Assembly: GCF_900218065.1 (NCBI RefSeq)
Contig: NZ_OBMU01000003.1
Coordinates: forward strand, 62,001 to 126,000
DNA: 64,000 bases
DNA from: Novosphingobium sp. Chol11
Lineage (GTDB): Bacteria; Pseudomonadota; Alphaproteobacteria; Sphingomonadales; Sphingomonadaceae
Reading direction: 5' to 3'
Numbering within the stretch: position 1 is the stretch's first letter; the number at the start of each line of letters is the position of its first letter. The translations under genes and the position numbers were made by a program. A model generated the notes under the pieces. That model ran no database searches and was not told the DNA's origin. It saw nothing but the letters and a program-made list of their open reading frames with translations. This document shows, in pieces, positions 34,423 through 42,769 of the stretch.

Positions 34423-34809
34423 TCAAAGGCCGAATTGCATGACCTCGATGGCGTGACCTTCAGGATCGGTAATCGTCGCCCAGCGGAAATTATATGCCTC
34501 CAGCGTTTCGGCCGGTAGGATTATGCCGCCGCCTCTGGCTTGCGAAGCCGCCACGACTTCGTCCACATTTCCAACCGTGAAGGCGACCCTGACTTCGCCA
34601 GGCTGGGGCGTGGGCTTGTTGAAATATTGCATCAGGCACAATTGTTCGGTCTCTCCTGCCGACAGATATATCTCCAGGTGAGGGCGTACATGTTCGGGTT
34701 CGTGAATACGCCGGATTTCCTTCATTCCGAAGACCTCACGATAGAATGGCGCCAAAGCCTCCGCATCGTCGACCATCAACTTGACGTAATAAAGGGAAGT
34801 ATTGCTCAT
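34423..34809 (-). CDS. VOC-family protein (tandem copy 1)
   Basis: This encodes 128 residues with the same layout as the adjacent copy: SLYYVKLMVDDAEALAPFYR, FGMKEIRRI, PHLEIYLSAG, VRVAFTVGNVDEVV and DPEGHAIEVMQF. Roughly half the residues match by eye, with blocks such as YYxKLMV, FGMKE and DPEGHxxEVMQ identical. It ends 47 bases before the second copy starts and has AGAGGTAAATC as ribosome-binding site. The pair probably arose by local duplication and may form a heterodimer. The function is unknown. Confidence 0.85.
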   Translation of the reverse strand: MSNTSLYYVKLMVDDAEALAPFYREVFGMKEIRRIHEPEHVRPHLEIYLSAGETEQLCLMQYFNKPTPQPGEVRVAFTVGNVDEVVAASQARGGGIILPAETLEAYNFRWATITDPEGHAIEVMQFGL

Positions 34810-34877
34810 CGATTTACCTCTTTGCGATCAAATTACCGGCTTTTGATATTCAATTTCTTGATGCCTCTGTGCTCGCC

Positions 34878-37385
34878 CTAAAAGGAGTAGCGTGCACGAA
34901 CGCCGTACATGCGCGGCTCGCCATATAGGGTGGCAGAATAGAGAACCGAATTGAACACATTGCTGTTGGACACCCGGTACAGTTTGTTGGTGATGTTGGT
35001 GCCGTAAAGGCCGAGATCCAAATTGCTTCCGCCGATTTTCTTCCAATCGATCGACAGGTTGAGCGTGCCAAACGCCTCCAGCTTTTCGCCAGGCTCGTTC
35101 GGCGGGACTATGGTGCCCGACGTGTGCTGCGAAGATGTATGTGAGTAGATCGCGAAGAACGAGATCGTGCCGAGATCGCCGCCAAGCGATTGTTCAGCCG
35201 AGGCATGAATGCTGTAGATGTAGGGAGAGACATATTGGAACGGCAGACAGGTCAAGTTTGCGGTGCCAGGCGCGGTGACGAAGTTGCCCGAGCAGTCCTG
35301 TACCAGCACGCTCGGTTGATATTCGTACCGCTTATATTTGGCGTCGGTGTAGCTGAATGTGCCGCCGATCTCCACGCCGGGGAATGGCCGTAGCGAAGCT
35401 TCCGCCTCTACGCCCTGGATGCGGGCATCAGCCTTCAGAACCTGAGCGCCCGCAGCCTGCGTGCCAGGATTGAAATCACCGGCCGCCCGCTGGATATCCT
35501 TGTACGTCAGGTAATAATAGGTGGCGTTCAAACGGAGCGGCATGCCGGCAATACGGACGTCCGACTTGAAGCCGCCTTCATAAGAAGTGACATATTCGGG
35601 CGGGAATGTACGGGTGTTCGCAAAGACGGCGTTGGCGTTGATGCCACCGGCCTTGTAGCCGCGACTGACCTTTCCATACAGCAGCAGGGCAGGAGATACC
35701 CTATAGTCTAGGCCGATATTCCACGTTGGCGCATTGGTCTTCAGATTAGCCGAAAACTGACAGTCGGAAGGCGTGGTGGCTGGGATCGTGGGATCGGTAT
35801 AGCAGGCGACAAAGCCCGGGCCCGCCTGATACAAATTCGCCGTGCCGCTCACCTTGTCCCAGGTATGGCGATACCCGCCCGTGAGCTTCAAATTTGCGAG
35901 CGCGGGGGTAAGCAGGCCAAGGTCCAGAGTGGCTTGCGCATAGAGCGCCTTCGACCTGTTGGTGATTGAATATCTGATGTCATATCCCGGGCAGAAACCG
36001 GTGAAGGCGGCAGGGCAAAAGCCGACAGATCCGGCGCCCTGATTTGCCACCGGACGCTGGTCATAGAGAAATGCGCCGGTGGTGAATGTCAGAAGATTGT
36101 CGAGCAGATTGCCCTGCAGTTGCAGTTCCTCGGTGAAAACTTTCAAGTCGTCCCTTGGGAGATCGGTCAATGTCGCATTCAGGTAGGTAAGCGGCGTTCC
36201 ATCGCCCGGCAAAACTGCCTGTCCCGGCGCAGGATAGCGCCGTGGGTCATTATCTTCCTGTTGGAAGACGCTGCCGTCGCTATCGATGCTATAGGATGAG
36301 GTGAAGCGCTGGTAGCTTACGATATTGCGGAGGGTCAGTTCGTCGTTCAATGCGAGCGAGGAGGTGTTGGTAATGCCCCAGGTCTTTGTTTTTTGATAGG
36401 AGTCGGTGCCATGAGCCGTCTGCCGCGGGCCGCGGGCTTCTGAATCGGCGACAGCCGCCCGGTACACATCGCATGACGCGATCACGCCGGGGATGGTCGG
36501 GCCTTCCTGACAAAAGCCGAGCGTGGGGTCTGACAACGCAGCGATGTTAAACCCAGTGTTGACCGTGCCGGTGCCATTGTTCCTGGAATTGGCTCCATAC
36601 GCCATGGTGTAGTTTTCAAACCCCTCGAAGGGCTTGAGCGTCAGGCCGATGCGTCCAGAATACCAGTGGGTGTTGTCGCGATCCTTGTCCCAGACCACAT
36701 CATAGGTGTAGCCGTCACGGTCATGATAGGCACCTGCAACGCGCAGGAGAACCTTGTCATCGACGATCGGCACGTTGATCGCGCCTTCCAACTGCTTATT
36801 GTCGTAGTTGCCGAACTTGGCCTGCGCATAGCCTTCAAATCTGTTCGTCGGTTTGTGCGGGACGAGGAGAACGGCGCCGCCAGTGGTGTTGCGGCCGAAG
36901 AGCGTGCCCTGCGGCCCATTCAGAACCTGCACATTCTCCAGATCAACGAAGTTCCCGGCGCCGCCCTGCTGCGGGGTTGAAATCGACGCGGGCAGCGGGA
37001 CTTCGTTGAGGTACACCACTACACCAGGAGACGCCTGGAAGGTCGCGCCCTGGCCGCGGATCGTGAAGCTCTGCGCTTCACGCGAAGGATTTCCGTTATT
37101 GCCCACGACCAGGGAGGGAACGGTCGCTTGCAGGTTTTGCGCCTCCGTAACGCCTTGCTGCTGTAGACGCTCAGGAGAAAAGGCCGTGATCGCAATAGGC
37201 ACGTCTTGCGCGCGCTCATCACGGCGTTGGGCGGTCACGACGATATCGTTCGAAGGAAAACTGTTAGGATCGGGCTCCGCAACGGCTTGATCTTGACCCT
37301 GGGCCTGCACATTCTGGGGAATGGCGACAGGCAAAAGAGTAACTGAACATAATAAGGCGATGCGGATTCTAGTATATCCAACCAT
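34878..37385 (-). CDS. TonB-dependent outer-membrane receptor
   Basis: This encodes 835 residues. The signal peptide (IALLCSVTLLPVAIPQNVQA) is followed by a TonB box (DIVVTAQRRDERAQDVP), the plug (SFTIRGQGATFQASPGVVVY; VQVLNGPQGTLFGRN, TTGGAVLLV) and a long barrel ending in GVRARYSF with a terminal Phe. Several Cys pairs occur in extracellular-loop regions (for example CQEGPTIPGVIASCDVY; FVTAPGTANLTCLPF), which may form disulfides. GGGAGG precedes the ATG. It lies between two oxygenase genes and the VOC genes and probably brings their substrate across the outer membrane. By eye its base composition is somewhat less GC-rich than its neighbours. Confidence 0.93.
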   Translation of the reverse strand: MVGYTRIRIALLCSVTLLPVAIPQNVQAQGQDQAVAEPDPNSFPSNDIVVTAQRRDERAQDVPIAITAFSPERLQQQGVTEAQNLQATVPSLVVGNNGNPSREAQSFTIRGQGATFQASPGVVVYLNEVPLPASISTPQQGGAGNFVDLENVQVLNGPQGTLFGRNTTGGAVLLVPHKPTNRFEGYAQAKFGNYDNKQLEGAINVPIVDDKVLLRVAGAYHDRDGYTYDVVWDKDRDNTHWYSGRIGLTLKPFEGFENYTMAYGANSRNNGTGTVNTGFNIAALSDPTLGFCQEGPTIPGVIASCDVYRAAVADSEARGPRQTAHGTDSYQKTKTWGITNTSSLALNDELTLRNIVSYQRFTSSYSIDSDGSVFQQEDNDPRRYPAPGQAVLPGDGTPLTYLNATLTDLPRDDLKVFTEELQLQGNLLDNLLTFTTGAFLYDQRPVANQGAGSVGFCPAAFTGFCPGYDIRYSITNRSKALYAQATLDLGLLTPALANLKLTGGYRHTWDKVSGTANLYQAGPGFVACYTDPTIPATTPSDCQFSANLKTNAPTWNIGLDYRVSPALLLYGKVSRGYKAGGINANAVFANTRTFPPEYVTSYEGGFKSDVRIAGMPLRLNATYYYLTYKDIQRAAGDFNPGTQAAGAQVLKADARIQGVEAEASLRPFPGVEIGGTFSYTDAKYKRYEYQPSVLVQDCSGNFVTAPGTANLTCLPFQYVSPYIYSIHASAEQSLGGDLGTISFFAIYSHTSSQHTSGTIVPPNEPGEKLEAFGTLNLSIDWKKIGGSNLDLGLYGTNITNKLYRVSNSNVFNSVLYSATLYGEPRMYGVRARYSF

Positions 37386-37468
37386 TTAACAGCCTCCCTT
37401 TATTTGTTTAATGTCGTGCCAAAATCTATTGGCTGTCGTTATTCATCAATAATTGGCGACGAGCTTCT

Positions 37469-38515
37469 TCATTCTGCCGCCAGATCGTATATTGCGGGCA
37501 TGATCGTAGGCGAGCCTGGCTCGAACACGCTGGTGAGCAACTGGATGAACTCGGGGTCGTGGAGCGGATCACTCGGCGTTTTGAAAGCTATGCCCCGCGC
37601 GCGCAGTTCCGACAGGAAGATATCGAAAACCTGCTCATGGGATAGGTCGTCACTATGATCCAGCGCGACCGTCATTTCATCCAAGTCCATGTACATGTCG
37701 GCGCCCCAATGGAATAGCAGGCGGATTTCGTCGGCGGGCAACTGCTGAATGACGTTGCCATCCGTCTTGATTTGCCAGCCGTCTGAATCGGGGTCGGCTG
37801 CGATCACCGAGTTGATCGCCAAGCCTTCGGGCTTGCGCATTTCAGCCGGGCCACATGCATTGGCGCCGTGATACATGACCTCATTTTCCACGACGGCAGC
37901 GCGGCCCCACATCGGCGCATAAAGCTGTTTGGGCTGCCCCTCGGGGCCGTCAGGCCAATAGGTGAATCCGCCGCCGATCTGCCCCTTATAGTACCAGGTC
38001 AGAACCTGCGCTTTCTTGACCTGCCAAGGGCGAAACAGCCCGCATTTGGTCATAAGCCCGATAAGCCAGCCGGGTGTGTTCTGAATGGTCACGCCCCGAT
38101 AGTCGGCGCCATCGACATGAGGCGCCCCGCCCGCACCGGCGGGCCCCTGAATATTGCAGAGCATGAGGTTTGGCGCTGCATATTTGGCGCCCCAATAACC
38201 TTGGGCCAGATCAAGAAACTTGCTGTTGTAGAAGCAATCCTCGACCTCTGGGTAAAGGCTTGCATAGCCGCGGCCGAGCGTTGACCGAAAGACCGGGCTG
38301 AGAAACATGTCCCACGTCGGTACGAATCCTTCAGGAAGTGAGCCGGATGTTGCGCCGATTACCTCTTCAGGCGAACTGAATTCCTGGGACAGGATCGTCG
38401 TCCAGGGGCCCTTATTGCGCAAGACAGAGAAAAGCCGCTGCCGCTGATCTTCGCTGAACGCGTTCTCTATAAGCTGAGGCTCAGCGATCGGTCGCAGGAA
38501 AGAATGCGTGTTCAT
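37469..38515 (-). CDS. Candidate non-haem iron/2-oxoglutarate-type oxygenase, divergent
   Basis: This encodes about 348 residues and I do not recognise a named subfamily. An HxD pair, His133 and Asp135 in GGAPHVDGADYRG, and a distal His216 in ENEVMYHGANACG have the spacing of an Fe(II) facial triad on a double-stranded beta-helix. A basic residue for 2-oxoglutarate is less obvious (Arg227 in AEMRKPEG is one candidate). It lies directly downstream of a clear PhyH-type oxygenase. AAGGAG precedes the ATG at 38515; an ATG at 38584 overlapping the previous stop would add 23 residues and is a coupled alternative. The substrate is unknown. Confidence 0.65.
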   Translation of the reverse strand: MNTHSFLRPIAEPQLIENAFSEDQRQRLFSVLRNKGPWTTILSQEFSSPEEVIGATSGSLPEGFVPTWDMFLSPVFRSTLGRGYASLYPEVEDCFYNSKFLDLAQGYWGAKYAAPNLMLCNIQGPAGAGGAPHVDGADYRGVTIQNTPGWLIGLMTKCGLFRPWQVKKAQVLTWYYKGQIGGGFTYWPDGPEGQPKQLYAPMWGRAAVVENEVMYHGANACGPAEMRKPEGLAINSVIAADPDSDGWQIKTDGNVIQQLPADEIRLLFHWGADMYMDLDEMTVALDHSDDLSHEQVFDIFLSELRARGIAFKTPSDPLHDPEFIQLLTSVFEPGSPTIMPAIYDLAAE

Positions 38516-38583
38516 GATTTCTCCTTTTGCTGCCGGAACAGCCAATTGTTTTTTGTGTTCTCGCTGTGAGAGAAAGATATCCA

Positions 38584-39384
38584 TCAGCTTTCCCTAAGTG
38601 CTTTCAATGGATCGGCCTGTGCTCCGGCATGGCCGTATCCATATTTGGGACCGACCTGATATCCCATGAGTTTGAGCAGATCGTCAGGCAAGGTCCGCGC
38701 GATTTCCGGGGGGCAGGCGATATATTGATTTTCACCTTGTCGTAGCCATCCCAGGGAATAGTTTATCGCCTGCGCGATACGCACATCATTTGACCGGTTG
38801 TTGCCGCCGGCATGCCAAAGCTTGCCTGAGAAGATCAGCACTGATCCCCGCTTCATTTCTGTCGGCAGCGTGTCTTCCATTTTGTAATGGGCAGGCGGAC
38901 GAGCATGGCTTCCGGGGACGATGCGTGTGGCACCATTCTCTTCAGTGTAGTCGGTGACAGCCCATAGAGTATTGCAACAAGCGATACAGTCGTCCGGGAA
39001 TATGAAGTCATCGTAGAGAAGTTCATCTGTATGGATGACTTGCGCCGGAGCACCCGGGTTGAGCGAGATCATCTCGGTCGTGCAAATCTGGAACGTCGAT
39101 GCGCAGCTGAGAATGTTCTTGACCACGCCTAAGACCAGTGGGTTCATCGCCAGATCGCGTCCGGCCGGCGATCGGGCGATCAGCTTGCCCACCCGTTGCG
39201 CATAGTCCCCGCCCCACTCTGCGTCGGTCAGCTGAGCCTGCGGATTGAATGGCTGCATGTCCGATCGGACCTGATCCATCACCGACTCAGGAACCAGGCA
39301 ATCGATAATGACATGACCATGTTCCTGCATTACTGCAGTGGCTTCTTCGATCGTTGCCGTATTTGGCAGATGCTGCACGCTCAT
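38584..39384 (-). CDS. Phytanoyl-CoA dioxygenase (PhyH) family oxygenase
   Basis: This encodes 266 residues of an Fe(II)/2-oxoglutarate-dependent hydroxylase. The facial triad is His118 and Asp120 in AQVIHTDELLYDD and His191 in SGKLWHAGGNN, with Arg202 in NDVRIAQAINYS as 2-oxoglutarate binder. ENGATRIVPGSHARPP is the conserved PhyH segment before the distal His. Family members hydroxylate unactivated carbons, often next to a carboxyl, CoA or amino group. GAAGGAGC lies 8 bases before the ATG. It is followed without a gap by the divergent oxygenase and preceded by the aminotransferase gene on the same strand. Confidence 0.9.
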   Translation of the reverse strand: MSVQHLPNTATIEEATAVMQEHGHVIIDCLVPESVMDQVRSDMQPFNPQAQLTDAEWGGDYAQRVGKLIARSPAGRDLAMNPLVLGVVKNILSCASTFQICTTEMISLNPGAPAQVIHTDELLYDDFIFPDDCIACCNTLWAVTDYTEENGATRIVPGSHARPPAHYKMEDTLPTEMKRGSVLIFSGKLWHAGGNNRSNDVRIAQAINYSLGWLRQGENQYIACPPEIARTLPDDLLKLMGYQVGPKYGYGHAGAQADPLKALRES

Positions 39385-39470
39385 TGTGAAGCTCCTTCAT
39401 TGAGCTCGTATGGTTGTCATCCCGGCTTCTTGGGAGATGTCGCCCGAAACAGATTCAAACCGAAACTGCG

Positions 39471-40790
39471 TCACCTCGTTTTTCTAAGTATGTCGAAGAG
39501 TGTTTGCGTGATGCGATCGATCTGGTCTCGATCGATGATGAGTGGTGGGGAGAGTGCGATGGTGTCACCATTGGCGCGGACTAGAAGCCCCTTTTCAAAG
39601 CAGTCCACAAATACATCAAAGCCGCGTGATCCGGGGTCATCGGGTCGGGGCGAAAGTTCGATCGCGGCGATCAGGCCCATGGCCCGGATATCGGCAATGT
39701 GCGGCGCATTCTGCAATGAGAGCAAATTGCGCTGCCAATGCTCCTCAAGTTCCGCAGCGCGCATGAAGAGGCCTTCGCGCTGATAAATGTCGAGGCTGGC
39801 AAGACCAGCTGCACATGCGGCGGGGTGGCCGGAATAGGTGTAGCCGTGGAATAGCTCGATCGCGGCCTCGGGCCCCTGCATGAGGGCGTCGTGGACGTGG
39901 CGGGATGTGAACACCGCACCCATCGGCATGGCGCCGTTAGTCAGCCCCTTCGCCGTCGTCATGATGTCCGGCGCGACATCGAAATGCTGGGCTGCAAAGG
40001 GGCTGCCCAGGCGGCCGAAACCGGTGATGACCTCATCGAAGATCAGGAGGATGCCGTGCCGCGTCGCGATCTCGCGTAGCCGCTTCAGATACCCCTGCGG
40101 AGGCAGCAACACCCCTGTCGAGCCAGCAACCGGTTCGACGATAACCGCAGCGATCGTTTCCGCGCCATGGAGTTGGACGAGCCGCTCCAGATCGTCGGCC
40201 AGTTCGGCGCCATGTTCGGGAGGGCCCTTGCAGAAAAGGTTGCGGCTCGGATCATGTGTGTGCCGCATGTGATCAACGCCATGCAGGGTGGAGAAGGCGC
40301 GTCGATTATTGACCAGCCCCCCTACCGAAATGCCGCCAAAACCGACCCCATGATAGCCACGCTCACGCCCAACCAGCCGAGTGCGTGTGCCTTGACCAAT
40401 CGCGCGCTGATAGGCGAGAGCGATCTTGAGCGCCGTGTCCACGGATTCTGAGCCGGATCCGGTGAAGAATATCCGGTCGAGACCCGGGGGCGCTATTTCG
40501 GCCAGGCGTTCTGCAAAGCGGAAGGCAAGGGGATGGCCTAGTTGAAAGCTTGGTGCGTAGTCCAAGCCCTCCAACTGGGCGGCGACCGCTGAAGCAATCT
40601 CCTTCCGACCATGGCCGGCGTTGACGCACCACAGGCCCGCTGACCCATCGAGTATGTCGCGTCCGTCATCGCTGCGGTAATACATGCCGGATGCTTCGAC
40701 CAGCATTCGCGGCGCCGCCTTGAACTTCCGATTAGGCGTGAAGGGCATCCAATAGGCATCGAGTGCTACGCTGTTGGTCAAAGTCTTCAT
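39471..40790 (-). CDS. Class III (omega) aminotransferase
   Basis: This encodes about 439 residues of a PLP enzyme. YWMPFTPNRKFKAAPRM at the start, FFTGSGSESVDTALKIA, YHGVGFGGISVGG, LLIFDEVITGFGRLG (Asp binds the PLP ring nitrogen) and TTAKGLTNGAMPMGAV (Lys forms the Schiff base) match beta-alanine/omega-amino acid:pyruvate transaminases. The enzyme moves a terminal or side-chain amino group to pyruvate. The ATG at 40790 is preferred by family alignment; an upstream in-frame start adds 18 residues. It is transcribed away from the XRE-cupin regulator, with a 20-bp palindrome between them, and heads the minus-strand arm that includes both oxygenases and the TonB receptor. Confidence 0.9.
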   Translation of the reverse strand: MKTLTNSVALDAYWMPFTPNRKFKAAPRMLVEASGMYYRSDDGRDILDGSAGLWCVNAGHGRKEIASAVAAQLEGLDYAPSFQLGHPLAFRFAERLAEIAPPGLDRIFFTGSGSESVDTALKIALAYQRAIGQGTRTRLVGRERGYHGVGFGGISVGGLVNNRRAFSTLHGVDHMRHTHDPSRNLFCKGPPEHGAELADDLERLVQLHGAETIAAVIVEPVAGSTGVLLPPQGYLKRLREIATRHGILLIFDEVITGFGRLGSPFAAQHFDVAPDIMTTAKGLTNGAMPMGAVFTSRHVHDALMQGPEAAIELFHGYTYSGHPAACAAGLASLDIYQREGLFMRAAELEEHWQRNLLSLQNAPHIADIRAMGLIAAIELSPRPDDPGSRGFDVFVDCFEKGLLVRANGDTIALSPPLIIDRDQIDRITQTLFDILRKTR

Positions 40791-40890
40791 TTGATCATCC
40801 GTCAATTTGTTGACATGTTGATCGTTTATCCAGGCATGCCGCAAGGCGTTTTCAGCTTTTAAGAAGATCCTTGATTTTCAATAGGATGCT

Positions 40891-40923
40891 TTGATGAATG
40901 TTCGATATATCGAACATATTCAA
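40891..40923. promoter_or_regulatory. Divergent promoter region with 20-bp perfect palindrome
   Basis: ATGTTCGATATATCGAACAT at 40898-40917 is its own reverse complement. On the plus strand it lies between a possible -35 (TTGATG, 40891-40896) and -10 (CATATT, 40915-40920). On the minus strand a possible -35 (TTGAAT, 40923-40918) and a weak -10 (CATTCA, 40900-40895) flank it. A repressor bound here would block both directions. The XRE-cupin protein encoded 24 bases downstream is the obvious candidate. The promoter hexamers are weak matches; the palindrome is unambiguous. Confidence 0.65.
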
Positions 40924-40940
40924 CAGGGAGAGTCGTTTCA

Positions 40941-41492
40941 GTGTCGGAAGTGGAGATCGGATCGCGCCTGCGCCGTGCGCGTGAAAAGGCGGGAATATCT
41001 CAACGCACGCTGGCCAAACGTGCTGGGATCACCAATTCTACCATCTCGCTGATGGAATCGAACGGCACCAATCCGTCGATCGGAGCCTTGAAGCGCGTGC
41101 TCGATGCCATGTCCGTCAGTTTGTCCGATTTTTTCGCGATGGACGAACCGGACCGCCCTCAGTCTTTCTACAAGGCTTCCGAACTCACGGAAATTGGCAA
41201 GGGGTCCGTGTCCTTGCGCCAGGTGGGATCCAACCTGGCTGGGCGGCAACTGCAGATCCTGTCGGAGACGTGGCAGCCGGGCGCGGACACGGGGAAGATC
41301 AGCCTTACTCATGAAGGCGAGGAGGGCGGGGTGGTGATATCAGGCTTCATTGAAATCACCGTCGATGACGAACGATGCATCCTTGGACCTGGCGACGCTT
41401 ACAACTTCGACAGCAGGCGGCCACATCGCTTCCGCTGCGTCGGGGATGAACCGGCCCGCTGCATTAGTGCGTGCACTCCTCCCACCGTCTAG
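40941..41492 (+). CDS. XRE-family regulator with C-terminal cupin (PuuR-like)
   Basis: This encodes 183 residues. The N-terminal helix-turn-helix (about 5-60) reads SRLRRAREKAGISQRTLAKR, then AGITNSTISLMESNGTNPSI. The C-terminal cupin (about 105-180) includes THEGEEGGVVISGFIEITVD and LGPGDAYNFDSRRPHRFRC. PuuR-type proteins repress amine or amino-acid catabolic genes and respond to a small ligand in the cupin. Initiation is at GTG with GGGAG 10 bases upstream. Divergence from an aminotransferase gene suits this role. Confidence 0.92.
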   Translation: MSEVEIGSRLRRAREKAGISQRTLAKRAGITNSTISLMESNGTNPSIGALKRVLDAMSVSLSDFFAMDEPDRPQSFYKASELTEIGKGSVSLRQVGSNLAGRQLQILSETWQPGADTGKISLTHEGEEGGVVISGFIEITVDDERCILGPGDAYNFDSRRPHRFRCVGDEPARCISACTPPTV

Positions 41493-41587
41493 GATATTTC
41501 GATTATATGCCAGCTTCGCATAGCTCAGTTTGATTTCTGTACTTTTCAGTATGGCCTATCCATCGATACCGGCAGGCAAGCTTAGAT

Positions 41588-42769
41588 ATGATTGGGATGG
41601 AAATGGGCGCGCCCGAACAAGAAGAGACGTTTTCAGACATCCGCGAAGGCATCCGCCGGCTTTGTGCGCGGTTTCCCGGGGCCTATTGGCAGGAGTTGGA
41701 TGCTGAGCGGCGCTATCCCACCGAGTTCGTGACGGCGCTGGCCAGCGAGGGTTGGCTTTCAGTGCTGATCCCGGAGGAGTTTGGCGGCTCGGGTCTTGGG
41801 CTGGCTGCTGCAACGGCGGTGCTGGAGGAAGTGCACCGTTCGGGATGCAATGGCGGTGCGGCCCATGCGCAGATGTACACCATGGGCACTGTCCTGCGGC
41901 ATGGGTCGGAGGAGCAGAAGGCACGCTATTTGCCGAAGATCGCGTCGGGTGAGCTTCGCCTCCAGGCGTTCGGGGTCACCGAACCGACAAGCGGCACTGA
42001 CACGACCCGTATAAGGACCTTCGCCAAGCGGGATGGCGACGACTATGTCGTCAATGGCCAGAAGATCTGGATCAGCCGCGCTGAACATTCCGACCTGATG
42101 GTCCTGCTGGTGCGCACCACGCCGCGTGAGGAATGCGCCAAGCCTACCGACGGCATCAGTGTCTTGCTGGTCGATATGCGTGAAGCGGTGGGCAACGGCC
42201 TTACCATTCGGCCGATTCGTACGATGCTGAACCATGCGACGACGGAACTGTTCTTCGACGATTTGCGCGTGCCAGCGGCGAACCTGATCGGGGAGGAAGG
42301 CAAGGGCTTCCGCTACATCCTGTCCGGCATGAACGCCGAACGCATTCTGATCGCGTCGGAATGTATTGGCGACGCGCGCTTCTTCATTGATCGCGCGAGC
42401 GCCTATGCGAAGGACAGGTCCGTCTTCGGCCGTCCGATCGGGCAGAACCAGGGTGTACAATTCCCCATCGCGCGCGCCTATGTGCAGACGACCGCCGCCG
42501 CTGCCATGGTGGATCGGGCCGCGGCGCTGTTCGACGCGGGGGTGCAGCCGGGCACCGAAGCGAACATGGCCAAGATGCTGGCGTCCGAGGCGTCCTGGTA
42601 TGCTGCCGACATGTGTGTCCAGACCCATGGCGGCTTCGGCTTTGCGGAAGAATATGACATCGAGCGCAAGTTCCGCGAAACGCGCCTTTACCAGGTCGCG
42701 CCGATTTCGACCAACCTGATCCTCAGCCATGTGGCGACGCATGTGCTGGGCCTGCCGAAGAGCTTCTGA
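41588..42769 (+). CDS. Acyl-CoA dehydrogenase
   Basis: This encodes 393 residues. FAD-binding and fold motifs are clear: LQAFGVTEPTSGTDTTRIRT, VNGQKIWISRAEHSDLMVLL, FGRPIGQNQGVQFPIA and QTHGGFGFAEEYDIER. At the C-terminal position where medium- and short-chain enzymes carry the catalytic Glu, the sequence is LYQVAPIST with no Glu. The Glu in MNAERILIASE matches the alternative base position of isovaleryl- and long-chain-type enzymes. A branched or bulky acyl-CoA is therefore likely. Several ATGs lie within the first six codons. The stop overlaps the CoA-transferase start (TGATG). Confidence 0.92.
   Translation: MIGMEMGAPEQEETFSDIREGIRRLCARFPGAYWQELDAERRYPTEFVTALASEGWLSVLIPEEFGGSGLGLAAATAVLEEVHRSGCNGGAAHAQMYTMGTVLRHGSEEQKARYLPKIASGELRLQAFGVTEPTSGTDTTRIRTFAKRDGDDYVVNGQKIWISRAEHSDLMVLLVRTTPREECAKPTDGISVLLVDMREAVGNGLTIRPIRTMLNHATTELFFDDLRVPAANLIGEEGKGFRYILSGMNAERILIASECIGDARFFIDRASAYAKDRSVFGRPIGQNQGVQFPIARAYVQTTAAAAMVDRAAALFDAGVQPGTEANMAKMLASEASWYAADMCVQTHGGFGFAEEYDIERKFRETRLYQVAPISTNLILSHVATHVLGLPKSF

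Noticed and set aside
34878-40790. Siderophore or natural-product biosynthesis suggested by oxygenases next to a TonB receptor
   Set aside because: No NRPS, PKS, NIS synthetase or export gene is found; the surrounding genes are catabolic.
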